From assembly GCA_016213775.1 (NCBI GenBank), contig JACQZR010000296.1:1-32652 (forward strand): DNA of 32,652 nucleotides, written 5' to 3'. Source of the DNA: Acidobacteriota bacterium. GTDB taxonomy: Bacteria > Acidobacteriota > Terriglobia > Bryobacterales > Bryobacteraceae. The translations under genes were made by a program, and so were the position numbers. Each line of letters begins with the position of its first letter. Position 1 is the first letter of the stretch. The notes under the pieces are model-generated. The model did no database searches. It saw only the letters and a program-made list of their open reading frames with translations, and was not told the origin of the DNA. Positions 16,970 through 24,664 of this stretch are shown here, piece by piece.

Positions 16970-17389
16970 TATTGGACACCCTAAATACGACACCATAATC
17001 ACTGTTCTGGCGATGGCTGCCATCCACCAGCCGACCGGATATCAAGCGAGGCCATTAATGAGAGGAGAACCTCTGGGCAGCGCCCCCGCGATTCTCACGC
17101 GTTTTGACGGTTACGAAAAGCCGTCTACCAGAACAATAATCCAATTAATCTCCAAAAGCAACGAGGAAGATTCATAAGGCGAGGGAAAATCCATCAACAC
17201 AGCCCTTCTTCTCCAGTTTTCTTGCGGTTCGAAAACTCTATGCGGCTCTCAACGGCTTTTCCGCAAATTGAAGGCATTCATTCGCTGCGCCGAAGGAGTC
17301 AAGAGTTGCTTTGGGACGGACACACGCACCCCGAGGAATCCGCAGGTAGTGGAAACCATTTCGATCATCTTCAACAGGTCAGTGATGGG
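16970..17389. other. Intergenic region, no gene recognised
   Basis: No frame on either strand reads like a known protein. An open frame begins at a TTG (17222) and runs into the duplicated MBL tail, but its first 56 residues share nothing with the MBL protein and look non-coding. This may be a join created by the event that brought in or truncated the copy. Confidence 0.5.
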
Positions 17390-17788
17390 GCGACGGAGCA
17401 GAAGTTTGGCAAGCAACAGCAGCACTTCTTCGACCTGCTCCCGGAGGGCGAGACGAACTTCGGGCTCGATCCCAGTTGGGTGAAGATCCATCCGTACCAA
17501 CTGATGCTCGGGCCGGGGTCGGTGCAGAAGGCCGAGGTGCGGGTGCAGCACTACCGGCCGACGCCGATGAAGATGGAGATTTCGCTGGTGACGCCGGCCG
17601 AGTGGCAGATCACGCCGGAGACGCTGGTGTTCGAGGCGCCGGCGAAGGGCCACGCGCGGCAGGCGTTCACGATCACAGTGCCGAAGGGGCGGCAGGCGCC
17701 GTCGCCGCGGCTGGCGATTGCGGCGGATGTGCGGGCCGGGGGGCGCTATTTGGGGCAGATCACGGAGGCCGTGGTGGACGTGGGGTGA
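17390..17788 (+). pseudogene. Orphan C-terminal (NEW3-like) fragment of an MBL-fold protein paralogue
   Basis: The frame encodes about 131 residues (TEQKFGKQQQHFFDLLPEGE... EAVVDVG) matching the last 131 of the MBL protein at 14494, with nine replacements. Neither MBL domain is present and the upstream sequence is unrelated. Of about 24 base differences, 15 are synonymous; neutral decay would give far fewer. This indicates that the copy diverged while part of a working gene and was truncated later, so it is the tail of a lost full-length paralogue and not a recent tandem duplication. Expression as a 188-residue protein from TTG 17222 is possible but not supported by a ribosome site. Confidence 0.8.
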
Positions 17789-17818
17789 CGGGGGGCGATC
17801 GAGGAGAAGCTGGGGGCC

Positions 17819-18163
17819 ATGAGAGTCTATCTGGACGCGTGCTGTCTGAGTCGTCTCACGGATGATCCTTTGCACGCCAGAATCCGAGAGGAAGCCGAAG
17901 CGGTCGAGCGAGTTCTCGCCGCAGCCCGTCGCGGAATGATAGGGCTACTATCGAGCGAAGCGTTGGAGGACGAGGTGCGTCGCAACCCTTTCATGGAGCG
18001 TCGCGTCGAGGCGCAGACGATTCTATCGTTGGCCGTGGCTAGGGTCGTGATTGATGCGCCAATGAAGCGCACAACCCGGAAATTGGGCAACCCTCGAATT
18101 CCGGTGCGGAATCCGCTATCTTCGATCAAGGAGCAAGAACTGTGGTTGCCATCGACCAGTTGA
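17819..18163 (+). pseudogene. Truncated PIN-domain toxin
   Basis: 114 residues. The first 80 are a good PIN N-terminal half: MRVYLDACCLSRLTDD (D6), EAEAVERVLAAARRG, LLSSEALEDEVRRNP (E47) and ILSLAVARVVIDAP. From about residue 81 the sequence loses all resemblance; the later conserved segment carrying the third and fourth acidic metal ligands (normally D-ALHLA... T-DD) is missing. PIN proteins are usually about 130-150 residues and are Mg-dependent RNases. This one is therefore probably inactive, apparently truncated near 18060 by joining to the region in front of the next gene. It overlaps that gene's start by 22 nt. Confidence 0.7.
18128..18133 (+). promoter_or_regulatory. Shine-Dalgarno deciding the GTG start of the antitoxin-like gene
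   Basis: AAGGAG lies 8 nt before GTG 18142 and inside the tail of the truncated PIN frame, which marks 18142 as a genuine start. Confidence 0.65.
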
Positions 18164-18345
18164 CGGACGAGCAGTTTGAACGGCACGCCCTTGAACTCCT
18201 CCAGCGGGAGTTGGGTCCCGATGGGCTCGCCCGGTTCTTGCGGTTGAATCGCGCTGGGACGGGTGACTACACTCGCGACCGCGAGCAGTGGCAGAAGGAT
18301 TTGACGCTCGATCAGATTGTCGAGTCCATACGCAGGCATCGGTAA
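18142..18345 (+). CDS. Small probable antitoxin partner of PIN-type toxins
   Basis: 67 residues from GTG at 18142, preceded by a strong AAGGAG (18128-18133) at 8 nt. The pattern ELLQRELGPDGLARFLRLNRAGTGDYTRDREQWQKDLTLDQIVESIRRHR matches, from memory, a small protein family often found next to PIN genes with the DACCLxR N-terminus. The role as antitoxin is inference. Such a gene usually precedes its toxin; here it follows a broken PIN gene, and nothing toxin-like follows it. It may be the survivor of a second module whose toxin was lost. Confidence 0.6.
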   Translation: MVAIDQLTDEQFERHALELLQRELGPDGLARFLRLNRAGTGDYTRDREQWQKDLTLDQIVESIRRHR

Positions 18346-18527
18346 GGCCTCCCGGATACCTCTGCTGGTGGGTCTTTTTTGTCAGCGGGTTTGGAAGCCG
18401 CCCTCAAAGGCGGTCGGGCCGTTGGTCCGGGCGTCGCGCGTTGCGCGCCTGACTTCAATCTCAAAACAGTCCACTGTTTTCATCCGCGGCTTCATTCGGA
18501 TTTCCATGTTGTCCGGCCGTTTTTCTT

Positions 18528-18602
18528 TCTCACGGAGCGCACGGAGGTCACGGCGACAGATCAGGTTGGTTTGGCTCCGTGATCTCCGTGTCCTCCGTGA
18601 GA
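18528..18602. repeat. Long imperfect inverted repeat of the 'CACGGAG/CTCCGTG' intergenic type
   Basis: The left arm 18528-18553 (three CACGG units) and right arm 18577-18602 (three CCGTG units) are reverse complements with about four mismatches, around a 23-nt loop. The RNA would form a long hairpin. Sequences built from CTCCGTGTCCTCCGTGAG units are a familiar dispersed intergenic repeat in many environmental genomes; dispersal here is inferred. Confidence 0.7.
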
Positions 18603-19007
18603 GATATTCTTGCTGTTGCCTCTACAAGACCACACGGCACTGGCGGCCCACTTCGAATGGGATGGGCTGACAACGCTGTACACAATACTCACTCTGTGTG
18701 CGTTCATCAAGTCGCTTGGAGAGGATTCTACTCCAGCAACGGTCAAACCTTTTCGAGTCTCACGGGTCGAACCAGTGGCTTACCAATTCTAGTTAGCGTT
18801 CGGGATCATTCAGGAATCCCATTCACCTTCCCTGCGGAATGGTGTCCACCTTCGGTGGAATACGCACCGATCTAATGGTCGAGCCGAGTCACATCAATTC
18901 CCGCCGCCTGGCGCCTACCGGTCTCTTAAGCATGCAACCGGCGGCCCGCTTCCGTTGTTGCGCACGAACCGTCGGTGCGGTCGTGGGTCCCGATCATAAG
19001 CCGCAAA
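18603..19007. other. Intergenic region, no gene recognised
   Basis: Only short overlapping open frames are present, none with protein-like character. It follows the inverted repeat and precedes the stop of the minus-strand membrane protein gene. The same holds for 18346-18527, between the antitoxin-like gene and the repeat. Confidence 0.5.
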
Positions 19008-19334
19008 TTACGACATCATTGTCGAGAGTATAACTAACCAGAGCACGAGTGACATTACAATCCTATCGGGGTCAGTTGTGAGTGCACGCCTGATTTCCGT
19101 TTCGAACCTGATCGCATCTTGTTCGGAAAGAGCATTTCTCACCTTATCGAAGTACGACTGCAGATTCTTACTCCGGCACCGGTACTCGTAAATAGCCACT
19201 AAGCAAAGTGCAACTTGGGCTACCATCGCCGCATTATGAAGACCACTTCCGCGACGCCAAAACACAACCGTCCAAGCCACAGTCAAAGCCAACCAGGAAG
19301 CGAACGGAATATTACGGTAAACTGCCCTGCGCAT
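19008..19334 (-). CDS. Small membrane protein in immunity-gene position next to Rhs remnant
   Basis: 108 residues from ATG at 19334, with GGGAG about 8 nt upstream; a TTG start at 19355 is an alternative. Hydrophobic segments are IPFASWLALTVAWTVVFW (about 9-26), NAAMVAQVALCLVAIY (about 34-49) and a C-terminal IVMSLVLWLVILSTMM (about 92-107). Between them is a charged segment (NLQSYFDKVRNALSEQDAIRFETEIRRALTTD). No family was recognised. It begins 57 nt after the stop of the Rhs C-terminal frame, the usual place for an immunity gene of a polymorphic toxin, so an immunity role is a reasonable but untested guess. Confidence 0.55.
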   Translation of the reverse strand: MRRAVYRNIPFASWLALTVAWTVVFWRRGSGLHNAAMVAQVALCLVAIYEYRCRSKNLQSYFDKVRNALSEQDAIRFETEIRRALTTDPDRIVMSLVLWLVILSTMMS

Positions 19335-19391
19335 ATCATTGCTCCCGCACTGCAATATCTGGAGCGTCAGGAGGGGGAGGGTTGGATCCCA

Positions 19392-20449
19392 TTACACATG
19401 GCCTGTCCCGGCAAATCCAACTACAGATGCAGCCAGTCCGCTTCCTATGTTGCTCCACTTCCAATATTCGCATAACTTCGTGGTCTGGACGGGGGTGAGT
19501 TGTAGCTCAAAATCTGAGGCCATACTCATGCTCTGGCTAGATATTGGCTCGCTCGTACTCCCATTGGTAGACAGTGGCTCAAAGTGTACCCAGCCTGTCG
19601 GATTGACCTCCATTCCATCCGACGCGGCGCCGGGGACCCAAGCTCCCGTTGTGTTGAGCACACGTGCCTCATCCGGCTGAGGTTCAGGGTCCGGCGATGG
19701 CTGGGAGTCCCAAGGATCGCTGATGACTCCGCTGTTCGGGTCCGTCAAGCCCGGCCGGAGTCCCTGCGGATCGATCAGATTCGTCGGATTCCCCTCGACG
19801 TAGGAATACCGGTTCCAACTCCCGCTACGACTTGGTGTGGCACTTGCCGGATGCGGATCAGTGCTGAGGAACCGCCCACCGCCGGCATGTAATACCGGTT
19901 CATCGCATAATCAAACCCAGTACCCGCATCCCGATGGTACGTGGCGAACTTGTCAGTGTTGTTGCCAGTGGAAGGCGACTCCTCCCCATACGGGAAATAT
20001 CGCGACCCGTTCTGCACCGTGCCCAACCGGTCTCCCTTCACCCCCACCTCGCGCCCCGCAAACCGCACGGTCGGTCCCTGTTGCACCGACCCGATCACTC
20101 CGCCGCTCACATTCCGCACCTCGCGCACCGATCCATCCAACCCGCGCACATACAGCAACCCGGCCTGTATCGTCCCCTTCAAAATCCTCGTACTGCCGGG
20201 ATTGCATACATAGCTCTCCCCGGCCGCCGAACTCATCCGGCCCATACCATCCCAAGTCATTGTGATGCCATTGGCCACAGTGGTGTTCCCCGCGGCGTCA
20301 TAGCTGTGCCCGACAATCCGGTTATTCGCATCCATCGCCACCGACATCGCCGACAGCCTGCCGAGCGCATCGTAGGAATAATTCACTTCCTCCCCATTCA
20401 TCCAGTTCTTCATCGCCGTGATCTTGCCGTTATTCTGCGTCGCCACCAA
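19392..20449 (-). pseudogene. 5'-truncated, frameshifted Rhs/YD-repeat protein gene with variable C-terminal tip
   Basis: The first part (20449 down to about 19870) reads YD-repeat/Rhs core: VNYSYDALGRLSAMS, GHSYDAAGNTTVANGITMTWDGMGRM, and the core end KFATYHRDAGTGFDYAMNRYY. At about 19870 one base is missing (GGCGGTTCC where GGCGGTTTCC would keep frame); the -2/+1 frame then continues as LSTDPHPASATPSRSGSWNRYSYVEGNPTNLIDPQGL, the standard Rhs motif. After DPQGL comes a Pro-rich tip of about 120 residues with no recognised toxin domain, ending at 19392. Full Rhs proteins exceed 1000 residues; over two thirds is missing. There is no start codon with a ribosome site; the frame is continuous with the upstream regulator gene except for that gene's TAG stop. 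Confidence 0.85.
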
Positions 20450-20458
20450 ACGTCCGCG

Positions 20459-21706
20459 CTACCAGAAATGTGCGGCCAGGAATCGTGGAATGCCGGCTTG
20501 GCGATTCACTACCGTGCACTCGAGGACGATCTGCACGTTTTTGGCGTCCCACTTCCGGGGCGCTGGTGCAAGAACCGTCTCCATCTGATTCGGATCCGTA
20601 AGGAGTGCCACGGCAGCGTCAGTTCCCCAAGCGCTGAAACCGCCGGACAACACAGTGACGCGACCGCTTGCGGAATCGGAAACGCGTGAAATGAGAACGA
20701 AATCCTTATCCCTGTTGCTGCTCGGCACCTTCGCATCGAACTTCCACTGCCGGCTGGAGGGATTCTGCCTGTCTCGGATGAACCGTTCCGATCCTTCCCC
20801 ATCGAAGTAGAACCGCGCTTGCGGCAGAAGCCGGTTAGTCCACTGATTGTTCAGGCCCCCAAGGATCACTGCTGGTGTCTCCCGCAGGTCGCCCATCGTC
20901 AGGTCGTGCTCGCCCTTGACGATCATGTGCTTCCCTTTGCTTCCGAGAAACTCGGAGAGCCGGCATGCAACTGACAGGTCCCAAGTGTGAACCAGTGTTC
21001 TGGAATACTGCTCCCAGCTCACTCGCATCTTGTCCGGCACAGGCGTGAGCGCATCAGTCCACGTCAACTGTGTATCCTCCACGCCTTCGAGCCTGACGTG
21101 GTCCGAGAACTGAGGAACCGACAACAACACCTCACGCGGTCCTCGCGTCACCGGCGCCCAGAAAAGCTCATGCACGGAAGGCAGGAAAATCGCCACTCGA
21201 GCCAAAGCGGCCACTATGCATATGCCCGACAGAGCCGCCACGAGGTACCAACGACGCCGCGGGGTCTTCTGTGCCGGCTCCGCGACCGGTGCGGCAGAAG
21301 GACTTTGCGCTTTGGAGACTTCCCCGATAGGAGGTTGCGCGCCTGGCGCGACAAACTCCGCCACATATGATCCCTTGTGGACAAGAACCCGAATCTCGCC
21401 GGCGTGCGCAGGATTCTCATAATATTGGGTGAGCCGCTTGCGCACCTCACTTGCGGTCACCCGAACGATGGGGTCGGCGTCGGTATCGTAGTTTGGCGGT
21501 CGCCCAAAGACCTCAATGCCGAGGGACCTCTCGCTCAGCGGTTCCTGGGTGTTCCTCAGAGCGCGCTCCGTGACGTAACGCAGAAATGACCCGTAACGTT
21601 TGCTCTGGCTGAACAAGGGATCAGCGAGAATGCGTTCGACCTGAGCCCGTTCCTCGCAGGGCGGGCTGGTAGTAGGTGTCACCTGCACAACTTCGGATTC
21701 TATCAT
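20459..21706 (-). CDS. Membrane-anchored regulator with acidobacterial-type N-terminal winged-helix-like domain
   Basis: 415 residues from ATG at 21706. Residues 20-118 (ERAQVERILADPLFSQSKRYGSFLRYVTERAL ... SLGIEVFGR ... DPIVRVTASEVRKRLTQYY ... KGSYVAEF) match a domain I know from large acidobacterial families, where it heads diverse C-terminal sensor or TPR modules and is thought to bind DNA. A Pro/Ala linker leads to one membrane helix at about 153-175. The C-terminal 235 residues are presumably periplasmic; DLTMGDLRETPAVILGGLNNQWTN and VTVLSGGFSAWGTDAAVALLTDP suggest a ligand-binding alpha/beta domain. It is divergent from the rhamnosidase operon (171 nt apart) and so a candidate regulator of it. 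The Rhs remnant begins directly after its stop, in frame. Confidence 0.75.
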   Translation of the reverse strand: MIESEVVQVTPTTSPPCEERAQVERILADPLFSQSKRYGSFLRYVTERALRNTQEPLSERSLGIEVFGRPPNYDTDADPIVRVTASEVRKRLTQYYENPAHAGEIRVLVHKGSYVAEFVAPGAQPPIGEVSKAQSPSAAPVAEPAQKTPRRRWYLVAALSGICIVAALARVAIFLPSVHELFWAPVTRGPREVLLSVPQFSDHVRLEGVEDTQLTWTDALTPVPDKMRVSWEQYSRTLVHTWDLSVACRLSEFLGSKGKHMIVKGEHDLTMGDLRETPAVILGGLNNQWTNRLLPQARFYFDGEGSERFIRDRQNPSSRQWKFDAKVPSSNRDKDFVLISRVSDSASGRVTVLSGGFSAWGTDAAVALLTDPNQMETVLAPAPRKWDAKNVQIVLECTVVNRQAGIPRFLAAHFW

Positions 21707-21877
21707 TGTCCCGGGGGCATGCACGTGCCTCGTTGCGCTCGCCGATACGGAGATGCAAGCGGTTGAAACCTTAGCTCTTAACGTGCCGCATACCCCGTTT
21801 TCAGATAATCCTGTTGCTATTTGCGCTCGCCTCGCCCTAACATTGATCGCAAGCATCGAAAATGTGAAGGGGCTCCT

Positions 21878-24664
21878 ATGAGGACAGAATCCGGGCTCAA
21901 GCTCGTACCGCTGGTGGCAGTTGCGTTGGCGGTATACGGACAAGGTCAAACTGGCCAGATCTCCGTTCACGGACTCCGTTGCGAATATCTTGTGAACCCG
22001 CTGGGAATCGATGTCGAGAAGCCGCGCTTGAGCTGGGTTCTCAATCCCGTTGCGAACGTTCGAGCCCAAAGTGCTTATCGGGTACTGGTTGCGAGTAGCG
22101 CCGCTTTGCTCCAGAAGGACCAGGGAGATCTGTGGGATTCGGGGCGAGTAACCTCCTCGCAATCTACATGGGTTGAATACGGCGGCAAGCGGTTGAGTTC
22201 GGGACAGCAGGCCTTCTGGAAGGTCCGCGTTTGGAGCGACGCTGGTAAGGCGATGCCCTGGAGCGCCCAGGCAACCTGGTCCATGGGCCTTCTTCAAGCT
22301 TCCGACTGGCAGGCGAAGTGGATCGGTGAAGCCCGCCCCACCGGAACCGCGGCAAACACCCCGCTGCCGTTTCCCTGGCTGCGAAAAACGTTCCATCTGA
22401 CCGGGAAGCCGCGGAGGGCTGTAGCCTATGTCAATCCGCTCGGCTACTACGAACTGTACATCAACGGTAAGAAAGTGGACGACCACCTGTTGAGCCCGGT
22501 TGTCAGCGATTTCTCCAAGCGAAGCATCTACGTCACTCACGAAATCGCCGGCTATTTGGTTCCCGGAAATAACGTGGTTGCCCTTTGGCTGGGACGCGGC
22601 TGGTACGTGCGCGGCCACCCAGGCGTCATCCACGATGGGCCGCTCGTGCGCGCGCAGTTTGAAATGACTATGGACAATGAAAGCAAGTCCCGGGTCATCA
22701 CGGATGAAAGCTGGAAGCTGCAGGAAAGCTCGCTCACGCCGCTCGGCCGCGCGACGGCATTCGGTGACTACGGCGGGGAGCGCTACGCCCCCAGTCTGGA
22801 CATTCCCAATTGGAACGCGATCACTTTGGACGATGCGTCCTGGCAGGCGGCAGCGGTCTTCCAGCCGCCGCAAGTTCCAGCCTCCGCGCAGATGGTGGAA
22901 GCCAATCGCATCGTGGAGACCCTGCCGGCGGTGCGGGTGGACACCTATCCGCAGGGTGGGTACGTCATCGATCTGGGCAAGAACCTTACTGGGTGGCTCG
23001 ATGTGAAGCTGCCGGCCTTTCCGAAGGGCACGGTCGTCAAGCTCGAATACTCCGACCAGATGGAACCCGACAAGCCGGCGCCTCCCAGCCCCTTCGGACC
23101 CGGCGGCGAACGGCGTGGCGGCCGGAATCCGCAGGCTTTCCCGAACACGTTCAATCAGCGCGACGAAATCGCCGGCAACGGCAATCCCGTGACCTTCCGC
23201 TCGCGTTTCAACTATCACGCCTTCCGCTACGTTCGCGTTATCGGCCTCGACAAACCTCCAGCCCCGGCCGACGCAAAGGGCTACCTGATCCGAACCGCGT
23301 ACGACCGCGCGGGCGAGTTCTCATCGTCGAACGTACTTTTCAACCAGATCCACAAGCTGGTCACTCGCACCTACGAGGCACTTACGCTCGGCGGCTACGT
23401 AGTGGACTGCCCCACGCGTGAGAGGCTGGGGTACGGCGGCGATGCGGGCACGTCGTTCGAGACCGGCATGTTCAATTTCTCGGTCGGCGGTCTCTACAAT
23501 AGCTGGCTGGCCAACTGGCGCGACTCCCAGGACGCCAGTGGTTCGCTGCCTCACACCGCGCCCAACTACCCGAACCAAGGCGGGGGCGGCCCAATGTGGG
23601 GAGGCATGGTCGTCACTCTACCCTGGCAGATGTACCTGCAGTACGGCGACCGGCGTGTGCTCGAGACCAACTACCCGATGATCAGCAAGTGGCTCGGCTA
23701 CCTTGCCTCGGAAACGCAGGGCGACCTTCTGCTCGACCACAAAACCCACGCGATGACGATGCAGATGTGGAACTTCCTGGGAGACTGGCTAACCCCGAAG
23801 GGCAGCTTCCGCAACACCAATCCGGATCCCACGCCGGCACAATTGATCAACAGCGTGCACTACCTGTACCAGCTTCAACTGGCATCAAAGATCGCAGACG
23901 TCCTCGGCCGGAAGGACGAAGTCACTGCGTTCAACGCGCGTGCGGCCGCCGTTTCGAAAGCGATTCACGCGCGCTTCTATAATCCGGCCGAGTCCATGTA
24001 CAGTAACGGTGATTCGGTTCTCCAGGCATTCCCGCTGATGACCGGCGTAGTTCCGCCGCAGTTGCGCAAGGCCGTCATGGACAAGCTCGAAAACACAATT
24101 CTCGTCCGGAACCAGGGACACCTCGACACCGGCATGCACGGCACCTACTTCCTGATGAAGTACCTGTGGGAGAACGGGCGCAACGACCTCGTGTTCGAAA
24201 TGACCAACAAGAAAACCTACCCCGGCTGGGGTTACATGCTGGCCAATGGCGCCACTACCGCCTGGGAAGGCTGGACCGGACAATCGCACATCCACGACAC
24301 GCTGATCTCCATCGGCGCCTGGTTCACGGAGGGCTTGGCGGGCATTCAGAGCGATGGGAAATCTCCGGGGTTGAAGCACTTTCTCATCAAGCCCGCCGTG
24401 GTCGGCGACCTCACTTTCGTCAAGGCGAAATACCGTTCAATCCATGGCAACATCGCCAGCGAATGGCGGATCGAGAACGGAACATTCAAGTGGAACGTCA
24501 CTGTCCCGCCGGGAACAACAGCGACGCTGTTTGTGCCGGGTGAGGGCCCCGTGCGGACAAAGGCGCTGCCAACGGCTGCGGGTGATCGTCGTTTTGAAGT
24601 AGCTCCCGGAACGTATGCTTTCGAAACCCCGCTGCGACAGGCCGCCTCAGGAGGTCGACAGTGA
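21878..24664 (+). CDS. Secreted alpha-L-rhamnosidase, GH78
   Basis: 928 residues from ATG at 21878 (AAGGGG about 5 nt upstream); a longer frame from 21821 would place extra charged residues before the signal peptide (LVPLVAVALAVYGQG). The multi-domain order is typical: N-terminal beta-sandwich (GLRCEYLVNPLGIDVEKPRLSWVL), a second N-terminal module around 140-330 (AKWIGEARP ... YYELYINGKKVDDHLLSPVVSDFSKR), the (alpha/alpha)6 catalytic barrel from about 480 with DCPTRERLGYGGDAGTSFE (D510 onward), and a C-terminal beta domain (GLKHFLIKPAVVGDLTFVKAKY). It should release terminal alpha-L-rhamnose from pectin side chains, flavonoid glycosides or other glycans. It leads a four-gene unit; its TGA overlaps the next ATG by one base. 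Confidence 0.93.
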   Translation: MRTESGLKLVPLVAVALAVYGQGQTGQISVHGLRCEYLVNPLGIDVEKPRLSWVLNPVANVRAQSAYRVLVASSAALLQKDQGDLWDSGRVTSSQSTWVEYGGKRLSSGQQAFWKVRVWSDAGKAMPWSAQATWSMGLLQASDWQAKWIGEARPTGTAANTPLPFPWLRKTFHLTGKPRRAVAYVNPLGYYELYINGKKVDDHLLSPVVSDFSKRSIYVTHEIAGYLVPGNNVVALWLGRGWYVRGHPGVIHDGPLVRAQFEMTMDNESKSRVITDESWKLQESSLTPLGRATAFGDYGGERYAPSLDIPNWNAITLDDASWQAAAVFQPPQVPASAQMVEANRIVETLPAVRVDTYPQGGYVIDLGKNLTGWLDVKLPAFPKGTVVKLEYSDQMEPDKPAPPSPFGPGGERRGGRNPQAFPNTFNQRDEIAGNGNPVTFRSRFNYHAFRYVRVIGLDKPPAPADAKGYLIRTAYDRAGEFSSSNVLFNQIHKLVTRTYEALTLGGYVVDCPTRERLGYGGDAGTSFETGMFNFSVGGLYNSWLANWRDSQDASGSLPHTAPNYPNQGGGGPMWGGMVVTLPWQMYLQYGDRRVLETNYPMISKWLGYLASETQGDLLLDHKTHAMTMQMWNFLGDWLTPKGSFRNTNPDPTPAQLINSVHYLYQLQLASKIADVLGRKDEVTAFNARAAAVSKAIHARFYNPAESMYSNGDSVLQAFPLMTGVVPPQLRKAVMDKLENTILVRNQGHLDTGMHGTYFLMKYLWENGRNDLVFEMTNKKTYPGWGYMLANGATTAWEGWTGQSHIHDTLISIGAWFTEGLAGIQSDGKSPGLKHFLIKPAVVGDLTFVKAKYRSIHGNIASEWRIENGTFKWNVTVPPGTTATLFVPGEGPVRTKALPTAAGDRRFEVAPGTYAFETPLRQAASGGRQ

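Noticed and set aside
17222-17389. N-terminal part of a 188-residue frame continuing into the MBL-tail copy
   Set aside because: It starts at TTG without a ribosome site, and the 56 extra residues lack any resemblance to the MBL protein or any known family.
18379-19033. Several 60-100 residue open frames around the inverted repeat
   Set aside because: They overlap each other in different frames, partly translate the repeat, and show no coding character.
21707-23218. Upstream 500-residue extension of the regulator frame on the minus strand
   Set aside because: It is antisense to the GH78 gene; similarity to the regulator family begins only near the ATG at 21706.
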